Below, one piece after another: positions 17,450-25,514 of a stretch of DNA of 49,513 nucleotides. The notes beneath the pieces are model-generated. The model made no database searches. It saw only the letters and a list, made by a program, of their open reading frames with translations, and was not told the origin of the DNA. The translations under genes were made by a program, and so were the position numbers. Position 1 is the stretch's first letter. Each line of letters starts with the position of its first letter. The DNA comes from Nocardiopsis kunsanensis DSM 44524 (GTDB lineage Bacteria > Actinomycetota > Actinomycetes > Streptosporangiales > Streptosporangiaceae): NCBI RefSeq assembly GCF_000340965.1, contig NZ_ANAY01000041.1, positions 1 through 49,513 on the forward strand. Reading direction: 5' to 3'.

Positions 17450-17650
17450 AGAGTGCGTGGCGTAGGTCGGACCGCACCGGCGTCCGCCATCGTTCCGGTC
17501 GTTCGGGGTCTTGTGCCCGAGCGTGCCGTAGAGTGGCGGGGTCTCCCGAGGCAGGGATGGGGAACCACGGACCGGTGATGGGCGGGTTCTGACTCTCGGT
17601 GGGTGTGGACCGGTTCGGGTGGATGGTGTTCGTCGGAGCGTCGAGCGTAG
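17450..17650. other. Intergenic, decayed DNA
   Basis: No gene recognised. It probably holds eroded sequence of the DUF222 relic that begins at 17651. Confidence 0.4.
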
Positions 17651-17763
17651 CCCGGCCGGGGCTCCCCGCAATCCTCTGATGACCGTCCCGGCCGCAGCGA
17701 TCAGCTCAGCAGCGGCCGTGTCGGGGACGCTCCTGTGCCGGGTGCTGCGGTGTGGTTCGCCAT
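17651..17763 (-). pseudogene. DUF222/HNH gene, 5' fragment
   Basis: Leftward from an ATG at 17763 the first codons read MANHT, matching MANDT of the intact DUF222 gene at 43211. After a frameshift the frame reads DTAAAELIAAAGTVI and RGLRGAP, which aligns with DPAVSALMTAVTVFI and TLSGDVP of the intact copy. The rest of the gene is gone. The leader upstream (17764-17940) also matches the leader of the intact gene, including a 15-base stretch with a DnaA-type box. It is the decayed left half of the same repeated unit. Confidence 0.7.
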
Positions 17764-17888
17764 GCTTCCATTCTAAAAGAACCCCCTTTGGGAATGGCAT
17801 TCTCCACAAGGCAGCAAAACCCTTACCCCCTCTTCCGGTGTTCTCTTGAATCGCTTCGTATCCGCGTGCTCACTTTTCCGCAGGGGGC

Positions 17889-17897
17889 TGTGGATAA
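17889..17897 (-). promoter_or_regulatory. DnaA-box-like 9-mer in DUF222 leader
   Basis: Read on the minus strand this is TTATCCACA inside GTGGAGTTATCCACA, conserved at the same place in the leader of the intact DUF222 gene (43073-43081). It equals the strict DnaA-box consensus. The surrounding leader has diverged much more. Confidence 0.5.
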
Positions 17898-17939
17898 CTC
17901 CACCGGCCCGCTTTTCTGCGGTAGAATACGAAGGGGGTG

Positions 17940-18215
17940 CCCGCCTCCGCGCACACGCCCGCCGTCCCCTGGTCTCAATGTGGCCACCACTGGCCGGCCG
18001 GGGCCGTCGTTGCCTTCGCAGGAGCGAGCGGCCGTGCCCACGCCGCAAGCGGTGGTCACGATGAAGCCACCACAGGGGGACGGACGTGCCCACCGTTCTT
18101 TTGGCTGCCGGGCGCCTGGGGAGGGGGTTCGTCGAGCAGGGCCGGAAAATCCCGGCCGGGCTGAACTCCCGACACCGAGGAACCACCACCCCACGGCAGG
18201 ACAAGATCACCCAAT
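17940..18215 (+). repeat. Third copy of the DUF222-element arm, internally deleted
   Basis: Begins with CCGCGCACACGCCCGCC and shares several blocks with both arms of the intact element: the CAGGAGCGAGC block, GTTCTTTTGGCTG, GTTCGTCGA, CCGGCCGGGCT and AACCACCACCCC. A central part present in the other arms (roughly 110 bases) is missing here. Relative to the gene fragment it points the same way as the left arm of the intact unit does relative to its gene. Confidence 0.65.
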
Positions 18216-18296
18216 CATGGTCCCCGGGCACGACAACACCACCGTTATCGTCCCCAACACCCAAACCTCGACGACCACATTCCCCGCCCCTCAGAA

Positions 18297-19172
18297 TTAC
18301 CGCCCCGAACCATCGACCCGGTACAGCTCCGACAACAACACCGCGGTCGCGTGCGCGGCCGGGTGCGGGTCGTGCCGGTGCCAGGCCAGGCGCACCGCGA
18401 CCGGGTCGGCCCCGCGTACCCGCCGGTAGACGATGCCTTCGCGCCGGTACTGGGTGGTGGTCGCGTGCGGGGTCAGCCCCACGCAGTGGCCGGTCGCGAT
18501 CATGCTCAGCCAGTCGTCGACGTCCTGGGTGTATTCCACCTCCGGGCGTTCCCCCTCGGGCCATAGTTCCACGGTGGTCGAGCCGGTCCGCAGGTCCGTG
18601 GCCAGGGTGCGCCCGGCCAGCTCCGACAGGTGTACGGAGCGCCGTCGCCGCCACGGGTCGTCCGAGGCCATGGCGATCCACCGTTGTTCGTGGCCCACCA
18701 CGGTGTGCTCGTAGCGGCGGGCGTCCACCGGCGTGCGCACCACAGCGAGGTCGCACATGCCCTCCGCCAGCCCGGCCGTGGGACTGTTGTGGCGCACCAG
18801 CCGGAGCTCCACATCAGGATGGCGCTCCTCCCACACACGCAGGAACTCGGCGGTGTGCCGGCCCAGCGCCGACCACGGGTGCCCCACTCGGACGAGCCTG
18901 TGTCCCGAGGCGATCTCCGAGTGCAGGTCCTCCACCGACGTGAGCACGGACCTGGCCCGTGCCAGCACCGTCAGTCCCGCCGTCGTGGGTGTGCACACCC
19001 GGCTCGTCCGGTACAGCAGACGTGCGCCGAGTGCCGACTCCAGCGAGGCCAGGGTGCGCGAGACCGAGGCCTGGGAGATCCCCAGTTCCAGGGCGGCGTC
19101 GGAGAAGCCGCCGTTGTCGACCACGGCCACCAGGCAGCGCAGGTGCCGCAGCTCCACATCACGCTTGCTCAT
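18297..19172 (-). CDS. LysR family transcriptional regulator
   Basis: 291 residues. An N-terminal helix-turn-helix (ELRHLRCLVAVVDNGGFSDAALELGISQASVSRTLASLE) is followed by a periplasmic-binding-like effector domain from about residue 90. Length is normal. It is transcribed divergently from the EamA transporter gene with 69 bases between the starts, and the start codon lies within a CATACG palindrome, which suggests self-regulation. The ligand is unknown; such pairs often sense an amino acid or metabolite that the transporter exports. Confidence 0.9.
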   Translation of the reverse strand: MSKRDVELRHLRCLVAVVDNGGFSDAALELGISQASVSRTLASLESALGARLLYRTSRVCTPTTAGLTVLARARSVLTSVEDLHSEIASGHRLVRVGHPWSALGRHTAEFLRVWEERHPDVELRLVRHNSPTAGLAEGMCDLAVVRTPVDARRYEHTVVGHEQRWIAMASDDPWRRRRSVHLSELAGRTLATDLRTGSTTVELWPEGERPEVEYTQDVDDWLSMIATGHCVGLTPHATTTQYRREGIVYRRVRGADPVAVRLAWHRHDPHPAAHATAVLLSELYRVDGSGR

Positions 19173-19215
19173 ACGTTCAGCGTATGGAAAGCGCCGCTTA
19201 TGCATTTGGCGTATG
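19170..19215. promoter_or_regulatory. Probable LysR operator between lysR and eamA
   Basis: CATACG (19170-19175) and CGTATG (19181-19186) form a perfect inverted repeat with five bases between, giving the T-N11-A type of core expected for LysR proteins. GCGTATGCC follows at about 19209. The first half site overlaps the lysR start codon. Confidence 0.55.
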
Positions 19216-19241
19216 CCTCGGGCAGGGCCACGCTCGGGGCC

Positions 19242-20117
19242 ATGAGCGACCACGACACCGCACCGCGTACGTCCGGGACCGACCGCGCCTCCCGCACGGT
19301 GGGTGCGGCCATGATGCTCGGCAGCGGACTGTCCAACCAGGTCGGCGCCTCGGTGGCCTCCCTGGCCTTTCCCGTCATCGGTCCGGTCGGTGTGGTCGCC
19401 GTACGCCAGTGGGTGGCCGCCCTCGTGCTCGCCCCCGTGGGACAGCCGCGGATTCGCTCGTTCAGCGCTCACCAGTGGCGGCCGATCCTCGGGCTCGCCG
19501 CGGTCTTCGCCTGCATGAACCTCACCCTGTACATGGCGATCGACCGCATCGGCCTCGGTCTGGCCGTCACCCTGGAGTTCCTCGGGCCGCTCACCGTCGC
19601 CCTGGCCACTTCGCGACGCCGAGTCGACCTGGTGTGTGCCCTGGCCGCGGGCGCGGCCGTGGTGGTGTTGCTGCGGCCGCAGCCCAGCACCGATTACGTC
19701 GGGATCGGCCTGGCCCTGGTGGCTGCGGTGTGCTGGGGTTGTTATGTCCTGCTCAACCGGTCGGTGGGGGCCCGGGTGCCCGGGCTCCAGGGTTCGGCCG
19801 CGGCCGCGGCCGTCTCGGGACTGGTCTACCTGCCCGTGGGCGCCGTCGCCTTGTGGCTGATGCCGCCCACCCCTTGGGCCCTGGCGTGTGCCCTTCTGGC
19901 AGGGGTGCTCTCCTCGGCGGTGCCGTTCCTGAGCGACATGCTCGCGCTGCGCAGGGTCCCGGCCCACTTCTTCGGCATCTTCATGAGCGTGAATCCGGTA
20001 CTGGCGAGCCTGGTCGGCATGGCCGTGCTCCAGCAGTACTTGGACCCGCTCTCCTGGGCTGCGGTGTGTGTCATCGTCCTGGCCAACGCCGTGGCCTTCT
20101 CCACACCGGGCCGTTGA
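19242..20117 (+). CDS. EamA/DMT family transporter
   Basis: 291 residues with ten hydrophobic segments in two EamA repeats, the usual 10-helix drug/metabolite transporter layout (RhtA/YdcZ-like). It is probably an exporter of amino acids or similar metabolites in the cytoplasmic membrane. The start ATG at 19242 follows a GC-rich leader without an ideal ribosome site. It is controlled most likely by the divergent LysR gene. Confidence 0.88.
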   Translation: MSDHDTAPRTSGTDRASRTVGAAMMLGSGLSNQVGASVASLAFPVIGPVGVVAVRQWVAALVLAPVGQPRIRSFSAHQWRPILGLAAVFACMNLTLYMAIDRIGLGLAVTLEFLGPLTVALATSRRRVDLVCALAAGAAVVVLLRPQPSTDYVGIGLALVAAVCWGCYVLLNRSVGARVPGLQGSAAAAAVSGLVYLPVGAVALWLMPPTPWALACALLAGVLSSAVPFLSDMLALRRVPAHFFGIFMSVNPVLASLVGMAVLQQYLDPLSWAAVCVIVLANAVAFSTPGR

Positions 20118-20398
20118 GCCCGCTCAGGAAGGAACGTCCCTGCGTCCGACGGCTCGGGTCCTGCCCCGCACCGGCGCACCCGGACGGGATATCGCGCGGC
20201 AGGGGTCCGATCGGGGATGAACGCGCAGGTTGACCTGTGCCGACACCTCCGCCAGAGGGTAACTGCGGGCCGGGGGCGGGTAGAGCGCCCCAAACAGGGC
20301 CCGACCAAGAACGCAGCGGTCTCGTCGGGCTTGCCGGGATCGTCGGGCTTGGGCCCGCTACGGCGCCCAGACCCGGACGGCGACTGAAGAGAGCTGAG
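20118..20398. other. Intergenic, 280 bases
   Basis: No gene seen. A small CAGGTTGACCTG palindrome lies near 20227. Confidence 0.4.
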
Positions 20399-21028
20399 GT
20401 GAGGAAGGTGTTCCGAGACCGACACGAGGCCGGTGAACGCCTGGCCGAGGAACTGGCCGCCACACAGTGGCAGAACCCGCTCGTACTCGCCATGCCACGC
20501 GGGGGCGTACCCGTGGCCGCCCCGGTGGCACGCCGCCTGGGTGCGCCACTGGACGTGGTCGTGGCCCGCAAGATCCCCGTGCCCGGAAGCCCGGAGGTCG
20601 CCGTCGGCGCCACCACTTACGAGGGCCCGCCCATCTTCAACCGGGCCGCACTGGACCGGCTCGGCCTCACCGAGGACGGCTTGGCCGACGCGGTCGCCGT
20701 CGAACAGGGCGAGGCCCGCCGCCGCGTGGAGCTCTACCGCGGCGGAGCCCCCGAACCCGACGTACGCGGTCGCGACGTCATCGTCGTCGACGACGGCCTC
20801 GCCACCGGCATGAGCGCACGCGCCGCCCTGGGCCACGTGCGTGAGAACGGCGCGGCCTCCCTCGTGCTGGCCGTTCCCGTGCGCGCGCCCGACGCCGACC
20901 CCACAGATCTGTGCGACCGGGTCGTCGCCATCGAAGTACCCGCCGGCTTCCGGGCGGTCGGGGAGTGGTACACCGACTTCACCCAGGTCGGCGACCACGA
21001 GGTCCGCCGTCTGCTGACCAGCGGGTGA
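20399..21028 (+). CDS. Phosphoribosyltransferase family protein
   Basis: 209 residues from a GTG at 20399 with a GAG-rich stretch upstream. A type I PRTase fold with the PRPP loop VIVVDDGLATGMSA (two Asp residues then Gly-Thr-like turn), preceded by MPRGGVPVA (the pyrophosphate loop) and KIPVPGSPE. This is the phosphoribosyltransferase-like group often paired or fused with dienelactone hydrolase-type domains, whose substrate is unknown. It converges on the DUF574 gene. Confidence 0.85.
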   Translation: MRKVFRDRHEAGERLAEELAATQWQNPLVLAMPRGGVPVAAPVARRLGAPLDVVVARKIPVPGSPEVAVGATTYEGPPIFNRAALDRLGLTEDGLADAVAVEQGEARRRVELYRGGAPEPDVRGRDVIVVDDGLATGMSARAALGHVRENGAASLVLAVPVRAPDADPTDLCDRVVAIEVPAGFRAVGEWYTDFTQVGDHEVRRLLTSG

Positions 21029-21041
21029 ACCCCGGCTGTGG

Positions 21042-21677
21042 TCAGGGTTTGCGGGCGACCGCGCCGTACATGTCGGTGTCCGGAGCCCGGCCCACGTCCA
21101 CAGCCGCCGGACGCCAGAGAGGGGGCGGCCCCACGCCCGGGGCCAGCAGTTCGAGCCCCTCGAAGTAAGATGCGAACCCTTCCGGGGTGCGGCCCCGACA
21201 GGTGGGCGCGGCCTCACGGTTCCACTCGTCCAGTGCTTCGGCGGCGCTGCCCCGGTCGGGGAGGACGGCGTCGGCCAGGACCAGGAAACTGCCGGAGGGC
21301 AGGGCGTCGGTGTAGGCGCGGACGAGGTCCACGGCCTCGCTCAGTGTCGGGGTGTGCCCGAGCGTCCCGATGGCCGACAGTGCGACCGGTCGATCGAGGT
21401 CGAGTACCTCTGCGCTCCGTTCCAGGACCCGGCCGGTCTCGCGCAGGTCGTGGTCGACGAAAGCGGTGGCGCCCTCCTCCTCGCGAGCCAGGAGGGCGAC
21501 GGTGTGCATGAGGAAGGCGCGGCCGGCACGGGCGTCGACGGCGATCTTCGGGTGCAGGTCCAGGATCTGGTCGCCGAGTTCGCGGTCGACGGGGTAGTGG
21601 TCCTTGCCGTCGAGCCAGTAGTTCCACACGCGGGCCGAGTGTGGCTGAGTGGTGTCGATCGCGGGGGAGTGGGGCAT
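21042..21677 (-). CDS. DUF574 SAM-methyltransferase lacking its SAM motif
   Basis: 211 residues against 272 in the intact relative at 48602-49420. The family N-terminus (QPHSARVWNYWLDGKDHYPVDRELGD) and C-terminus (GFASYFEGLELLAPGV) are present. The stretch from after HTVALLAR jumps to EEEGATAFVDHDL. The relative has here about 60 more residues, including the SAM-binding FLDVGTGLPT and the following VYSDHDPLV acidic strand. The reading frame is intact across the deletion. It is therefore either inactive or has lost SAM-dependent activity. The deletion is flanked by similar words (ALLAR/ALL-GT-EGA), which would suit recombination between short repeats. Confidence 0.8.
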   Translation of the reverse strand: MPHSPAIDTTQPHSARVWNYWLDGKDHYPVDRELGDQILDLHPKIAVDARAGRAFLMHTVALLAREEEGATAFVDHDLRETGRVLERSAEVLDLDRPVALSAIGTLGHTPTLSEAVDLVRAYTDALPSGSFLVLADAVLPDRGSAAEALDEWNREAAPTCRGRTPEGFASYFEGLELLAPGVGPPPLWRPAAVDVGRAPDTDMYGAVARKP

Positions 21678-21832
21678 CAGGGGTGTCCGAACGGTCGATG
21701 CAACCGGGTGGAACCCCCGGTCCCGTCCTGTGGGAGGCCGTTCGCATCCGTACAGCCAGGCGGACCACAGAGGAGATCTACGGCATAAAGGTGACGCATG
21801 TTCGTGCCATGTCGAAGGAGGCGCAACGGGAA

Positions 21833-21863
21833 GGGGCGCACCGGGCCCGACCCGGTGCGCCCC
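21833..21863 (-). terminator. Hairpin after the amidohydrolase gene
   Basis: A perfect 13-bp stem (21833-21845 with 21851-21863) and 5-base loop, 15 bases after the stop of the amidohydrolase gene. There is no T tract. Confidence 0.55.
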
Positions 21864-21878
21864 AGTGGCTCCGGAGCT

Positions 21879-23330
21879 TCAGCCCCCGTGGGTGGAGGCG
21901 CTCTTGTAGTCGGTGTAGCTGTAGGGGTTGTCGAGGATGGTCGGCTCGGGCACGTCGGGGTTCATGCCCTTGGCCCACTCCTCCTCGCCGAGCTCGCCGC
22001 GCAGGTGGTCGATGGTCGACTCCACGTTCCGGCGGACCGTGGCCAGGTCGATGCCGACCAGGCGGTGCTCGTGCTTGACCACGCGCCCGTCGACCATGAC
22101 CGTGTGCACGTCGCCGCGCTGGGCCTGGAAGACCACGTGGCCGTAGGGGTTGAGCATCGGGAACGAGACCGGGGAGTGGTCGTTCTTGATGAGCACCAGG
22201 TCGGCCTTGGCGCCGGGGCTGATCCGGCCCAGGTCGTCGCCGCGGCCCAGTGCGTGGGCGCCGCCGCGGGTCGCCCACTCCACGACCTGGTCCGCGCGCA
22301 GGGCCGCGTGGGTGACGGTCTCACCGCGCGACTGCGCCTCCAAGTGCTCGCGGGAACGGTCGGCGCCCAGCGTGGAGCGCATCGCGGAGAACAGGTCGCC
22401 GCTCCACCAGGCGCTGGTGTCCATCGACAGCGACACCGGGATGCCGTGCTCGCGCAGCTTCCACGTGGGCGGGTATCCCTGGCCGGCGCTCTGCTCGCTC
22501 TCGGTGGAGACCGAGACGCTGCCGCCGGTCGCGGCGATGCGGTGGTAGGAGTCGGTCGACAGCGACGCGGCGTGCACGTAGACGGTCTCGGGTGTCATGA
22601 ACCCGTGCTCGTGCATGAGCCGGATGGAGTCGTCGCCGGTGGCGCCCCACACGCCCGCGTGGGTGGTCACGGGCAGGCCGAGCTCGCGCGCGGCCTCGAA
22701 GGCGGGCTTCTCGGGGAACTCCGGGTCGCCGGTGACGTCGAAGGCGATCTGGATGTCGAGCATGTCGCGGTCGCCGTCGAAGCGGCGGCGTACGAAGTCG
22801 CGGAAGGCCGGGTCGGTGGCCCACTCGCCGGGCTGGGCCTGGATGTTGCCGTAGGCCAGCACGTAGCGGCCCGGGACCGACTCCAGGGCGTCGGCGGCGG
22901 CGTCGGCGTGGTCGACGGTCTGCAGCCCGTGCGACCAGTCCACGACCGTGGTCACCCCGGCCTCGAGGGCCTCGACCGCGGCCAGGGCGTTGCCGGCGTG
23001 GACGTCCTCGGGACGGAAGAGCTTGCCGCCCTCCATGTAGTACCAGACGAAGTACTGGGTCAGGGTCCAGTCGGCGCCGTAGCCGCGCATCGCGGTCTGC
23101 CACATGTGGCGGTGGGTGTCGATCATGCCCGGCATGACGATGCCGTCGGTGGCGTCGATGACGGCGGCGCCGTCGGGGACGGGCAGGTCGCGGCCGATCT
23201 CCACGACACGGTCGTCGACGACGAGGACGTCGGTCTCGGGAAGTACGGTGCGGGCGTCGTCCATGGGCAGCACCGTGCCACCGCGCAGGACGACGGGGCG
23301 TCCGCGCTCGAACCGGCTGTTCTCGCTCAT
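21879..23330 (-). CDS. Amidohydrolase family protein (ATZ/TRZ-like)
   Basis: 483 residues. A metal-dependent deaminase/hydrolase fold: beta-sandwich start (VVLRGGTVLPMDD), the HxH ligand pair in DTHRHMW near residue 72, a later THAG and VYVHAA for further His ligands, SMDTS for the catalytic Asp, and a C-terminal sandwich return (GRISPGAKADLVLIKND). It resembles chlorohydrolase and guanine/cytosine deaminase relatives; substrate is not determined. The start at 23330 was taken because GAGG lies upstream and the longer open frame is not conserved. A TGTTCA-TTTT-TGAACA palindrome sits 45 bases upstream. Confidence 0.85.
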   Translation of the reverse strand: MSENSRFERGRPVVLRGGTVLPMDDARTVLPETDVLVVDDRVVEIGRDLPVPDGAAVIDATDGIVMPGMIDTHRHMWQTAMRGYGADWTLTQYFVWYYMEGGKLFRPEDVHAGNALAAVEALEAGVTTVVDWSHGLQTVDHADAAADALESVPGRYVLAYGNIQAQPGEWATDPAFRDFVRRRFDGDRDMLDIQIAFDVTGDPEFPEKPAFEAARELGLPVTTHAGVWGATGDDSIRLMHEHGFMTPETVYVHAASLSTDSYHRIAATGGSVSVSTESEQSAGQGYPPTWKLREHGIPVSLSMDTSAWWSGDLFSAMRSTLGADRSREHLEAQSRGETVTHAALRADQVVEWATRGGAHALGRGDDLGRISPGAKADLVLIKNDHSPVSFPMLNPYGHVVFQAQRGDVHTVMVDGRVVKHEHRLVGIDLATVRRNVESTIDHLRGELGEEEWAKGMNPDVPEPTILDNPYSYTDYKSASTHGG

Positions 23331-23374
23331 CCTGAGGGCACTCCTCGCATGGTTGTGTGCAGCATGGGGCTGTT

Positions 23375-23390
23375 TGTTCATTTTTGAACA
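23375..23390. promoter_or_regulatory. Operator-like palindrome before amidohydrolase
   Basis: TGTTCA-TTTT-TGAACA is a perfect 6-4-6 palindrome in an AT-rich patch 45 bases upstream of the amidohydrolase start. It looks like a binding site for a dimeric regulator, which is not encoded next door. Confidence 0.55.
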
Positions 23391-23533
23391 TATGCGCTGC
23401 TTTTGACCGGAAGCGGAGGGTTCCGCTGCAGAGCGTGAAGCGTGCGGTGACTCTCCTCCGTCCACGGCCCTGATACATGACCGGGGCTCCAGGCAGCCGG
23501 GCCGCAGGAGCGATGTCCGGTCAGTGCCGCAGA

Positions 23534-23546
23534 TGCGATAGAGTCG
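23534..23546 (+). promoter_or_regulatory. tRNA-Pro promoter element, second copy
   Basis: The same 13-mer as at 7899-7911, here 44 bases before the tRNA. Its conservation in otherwise different upstream DNA supports a promoter role. Confidence 0.55.
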
Positions 23547-23589
23547 TCCCGTCGGCGGCGCCGTGAACGCGGTGCCGATCCGGCTCTCA

Positions 23590-23663
<74 letters not shown>

Positions 23664-23671
23664 CACAACGG

Positions 23672-23698
23672 AAGGGCTCACCGTACGGTGAGCCCTTT
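23672..23698 (+). terminator. Terminator of second tRNA-Pro
   Basis: Stem AAGGGCTCACC / GGTGAGCCCTT (11 bp) with a 5-base centre, ending in TTT. Same position relative to the tRNA as at the other two loci. Confidence 0.75.
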
Positions 23699-23864
23699 CC
23701 TGTTCCTCCCCTCATCGCTCACGTACTCGTTGCAGACGGCACGCGGCGGTGTACACGGGACCGGCGGTTGGCAGCGCGGGTGGAGAACGGGTCCGCCCGC
23801 ACGGAAGCGGTACTGCACCGCTCGGTGCGGTGCGAGCGACACCCGATGGGCTTTCCCGTGGCGG

Positions 23865-24068
23865 TCAGTCCTTCTTCACGGTCCTACTGCCCAGAAGGAA
23901 GGCGCCCACGACCAGTCCCACATTGAGGGCGATCATCAAGGGCGTTCGCAACGAGGGCACGGGGTCCTCGAACTTGACCAGCATGAGAAGCAGGAACAGG
24001 ACGCCGACCAGCACCATGTGGAGGTAGGGCAGGCCGGTGTTTTTCTCGGAGCGGGTTTCCTCGGTCAA
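23865..24068 (-). CDS. Small two-helix membrane protein, unknown function
   Basis: 67 residues from a TTG at 24068, or shorter from a later ATG. Two hydrophobic helices (MVLVGVLFLLLMLV and LMIALNVGLVVGAFLLG) are separated by a short polar loop, and the protein ends in a basic tail (RTVKKD). No family was recognised. It lies between the tRNA and corA and may be cotranscribed with corA, 134 bases upstream. Confidence 0.6.
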   Translation of the reverse strand: MTEETRSEKNTGLPYLHMVLVGVLFLLLMLVKFEDPVPSLRTPLMIALNVGLVVGAFLLGSRTVKKD

Positions 24069-24202
24069 GCTCGTCTTTCGTGGTGAGGGGGAGGGGACGC
24101 GGTCACCTCTCCCCGCGCGGGTGACGGACGGCTCGTGCGCCTTCCCCCCGGGGAGGAGGCCGACGTACCCGGAGAAGGGTACACGCCGCCTGTGCCGCTT
24201 CC

Positions 24203-25249
24203 TCAGAGCCAGCGGCGCCACTTGAACACGCCCCAGAGCCCGAGGGCCAGGCCGAGCATCAGCACCAGGGAGAACGGATACCCCAACGACCAGTGCAGCT
24301 CGGGCATCAGGTCGAAGTTCATCCCGTAGACCGAGGCGATGAGGGTCGGGGTGAACAGGATCGCCGCCCACGACGAGATCTTCTTGACCTTCTCGCCCTG
24401 CTCGATGGTCTCCTCCGCCAGCCGGAGGCTGGCGCCCGACATCCGCCGCATCTCCTCGTTCTGCTCCAGGGACACCAGCGTGGAGTGGACGGTGAGCGTG
24501 TTCTCCAGCAGTACCCGGGCGGTATCGACCCGAGCCGCCACCCGCACGGTGTGGTCGTGCACGTTGCGCAGCCGGTGCCGGACCTCGTCGTCGGTGCCGT
24601 ACCTGTCGGCCCCACGCAGCAGCCCCTCCAACATGGCCGGATGCTCCTGGACCGCGCGTTGGAAGGTGATCACCTGCCCCAACAGCCGGTAGATCCGCTC
24701 CGTCAGCCCGGGGTCGATGTCGGACTCACCGAAGAGGTCCTCCTCGATCTCGTCGATGTCCTCCTCCAGGCCGGCGATGACGGGGGCCTCCCGGTCCACG
24801 ACCTCGTCGAAGAACGCCGTCAGCAACGCCTCCGGTCCCAGAGCGAGGAACTCCGGGTCGGACTCCAGGATCTCGCGGACCACCCTCAGGTCCGGCCTCG
24901 CCTCACGCCGGACCGTGATGACGAAGCGCGGTCCGATGAACAGGTGCACCTCGCCGAACTCGACGCGTTCGTCCTCGTCGTCGTACCCGGCCGGTCGCAG
25001 CACGACGAACAGCGTGTCGCCGTACCGCTCCAGTTTGGCCCGCTGGTGCCCCTTGCGTGCATCCTCGACGGCCAGCGGATGGAGCGCGAACACCTCCGCC
25101 ACCACTTCCAGGGTGTGCGTGTCCGGTTCCACCAGACCGATCCAGACCATCACCTCCGGGCGGCGGAGCACATCGGCCCCCGCACGGAGGTCCTGGAAGG
25201 TCTCGGTGAGGCGTCCCTCGACGTAAACACGCCCCTGGATCTGCGTCAT
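24203..25249 (-). CDS. corA: CorA-type magnesium/cobalt transporter
   Basis: 348 residues. A long cytoplasmic N-terminal domain with acidic helices (EEDIDEIEEDLFGESDIDP) is followed by two C-terminal transmembrane helices. The first ends with the YGMNF signature that forms the selectivity ring of the pentamer, then the MPELHW periplasmic loop and a basic tail WRRWL. Channel-like uptake of Mg2+ (also Co2+ or Ni2+). Full length, ATG start. Confidence 0.93.
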   Translation of the reverse strand: MTQIQGRVYVEGRLTETFQDLRAGADVLRRPEVMVWIGLVEPDTHTLEVVAEVFALHPLAVEDARKGHQRAKLERYGDTLFVVLRPAGYDDEDERVEFGEVHLFIGPRFVITVRREARPDLRVVREILESDPEFLALGPEALLTAFFDEVVDREAPVIAGLEEDIDEIEEDLFGESDIDPGLTERIYRLLGQVITFQRAVQEHPAMLEGLLRGADRYGTDDEVRHRLRNVHDHTVRVAARVDTARVLLENTLTVHSTLVSLEQNEEMRRMSGASLRLAEETIEQGEKVKKISSWAAILFTPTLIASVYGMNFDLMPELHWSLGYPFSLVLMLGLALGLWGVFKWRRWL

Positions 25250-25514
25250 CGCTGCGGGTTCTCCTCGACGGGTCCGGTCGGCTGCGCCCCGGCGGTGAGG
25301 ACGCTCCGGGTGCCGGGGACCGCGAGCGCGACCAGTCTCTCGACTTCCGCCGTGCGAGAGTGGGAATCTGCGGCGACACGCCGTTGCGCGCTTCCCGCGG
25401 GCCGGTCCCGCGCAGCACCGGCCCGGCCCGCGGACCGCGTCCGCTTCCGTCGTGAGCCCGGTCCGTCCTCCCGCGCCCGGGAACCTTCCTGCCGTCCCCG
25501 TGGACGCGCTGAGC

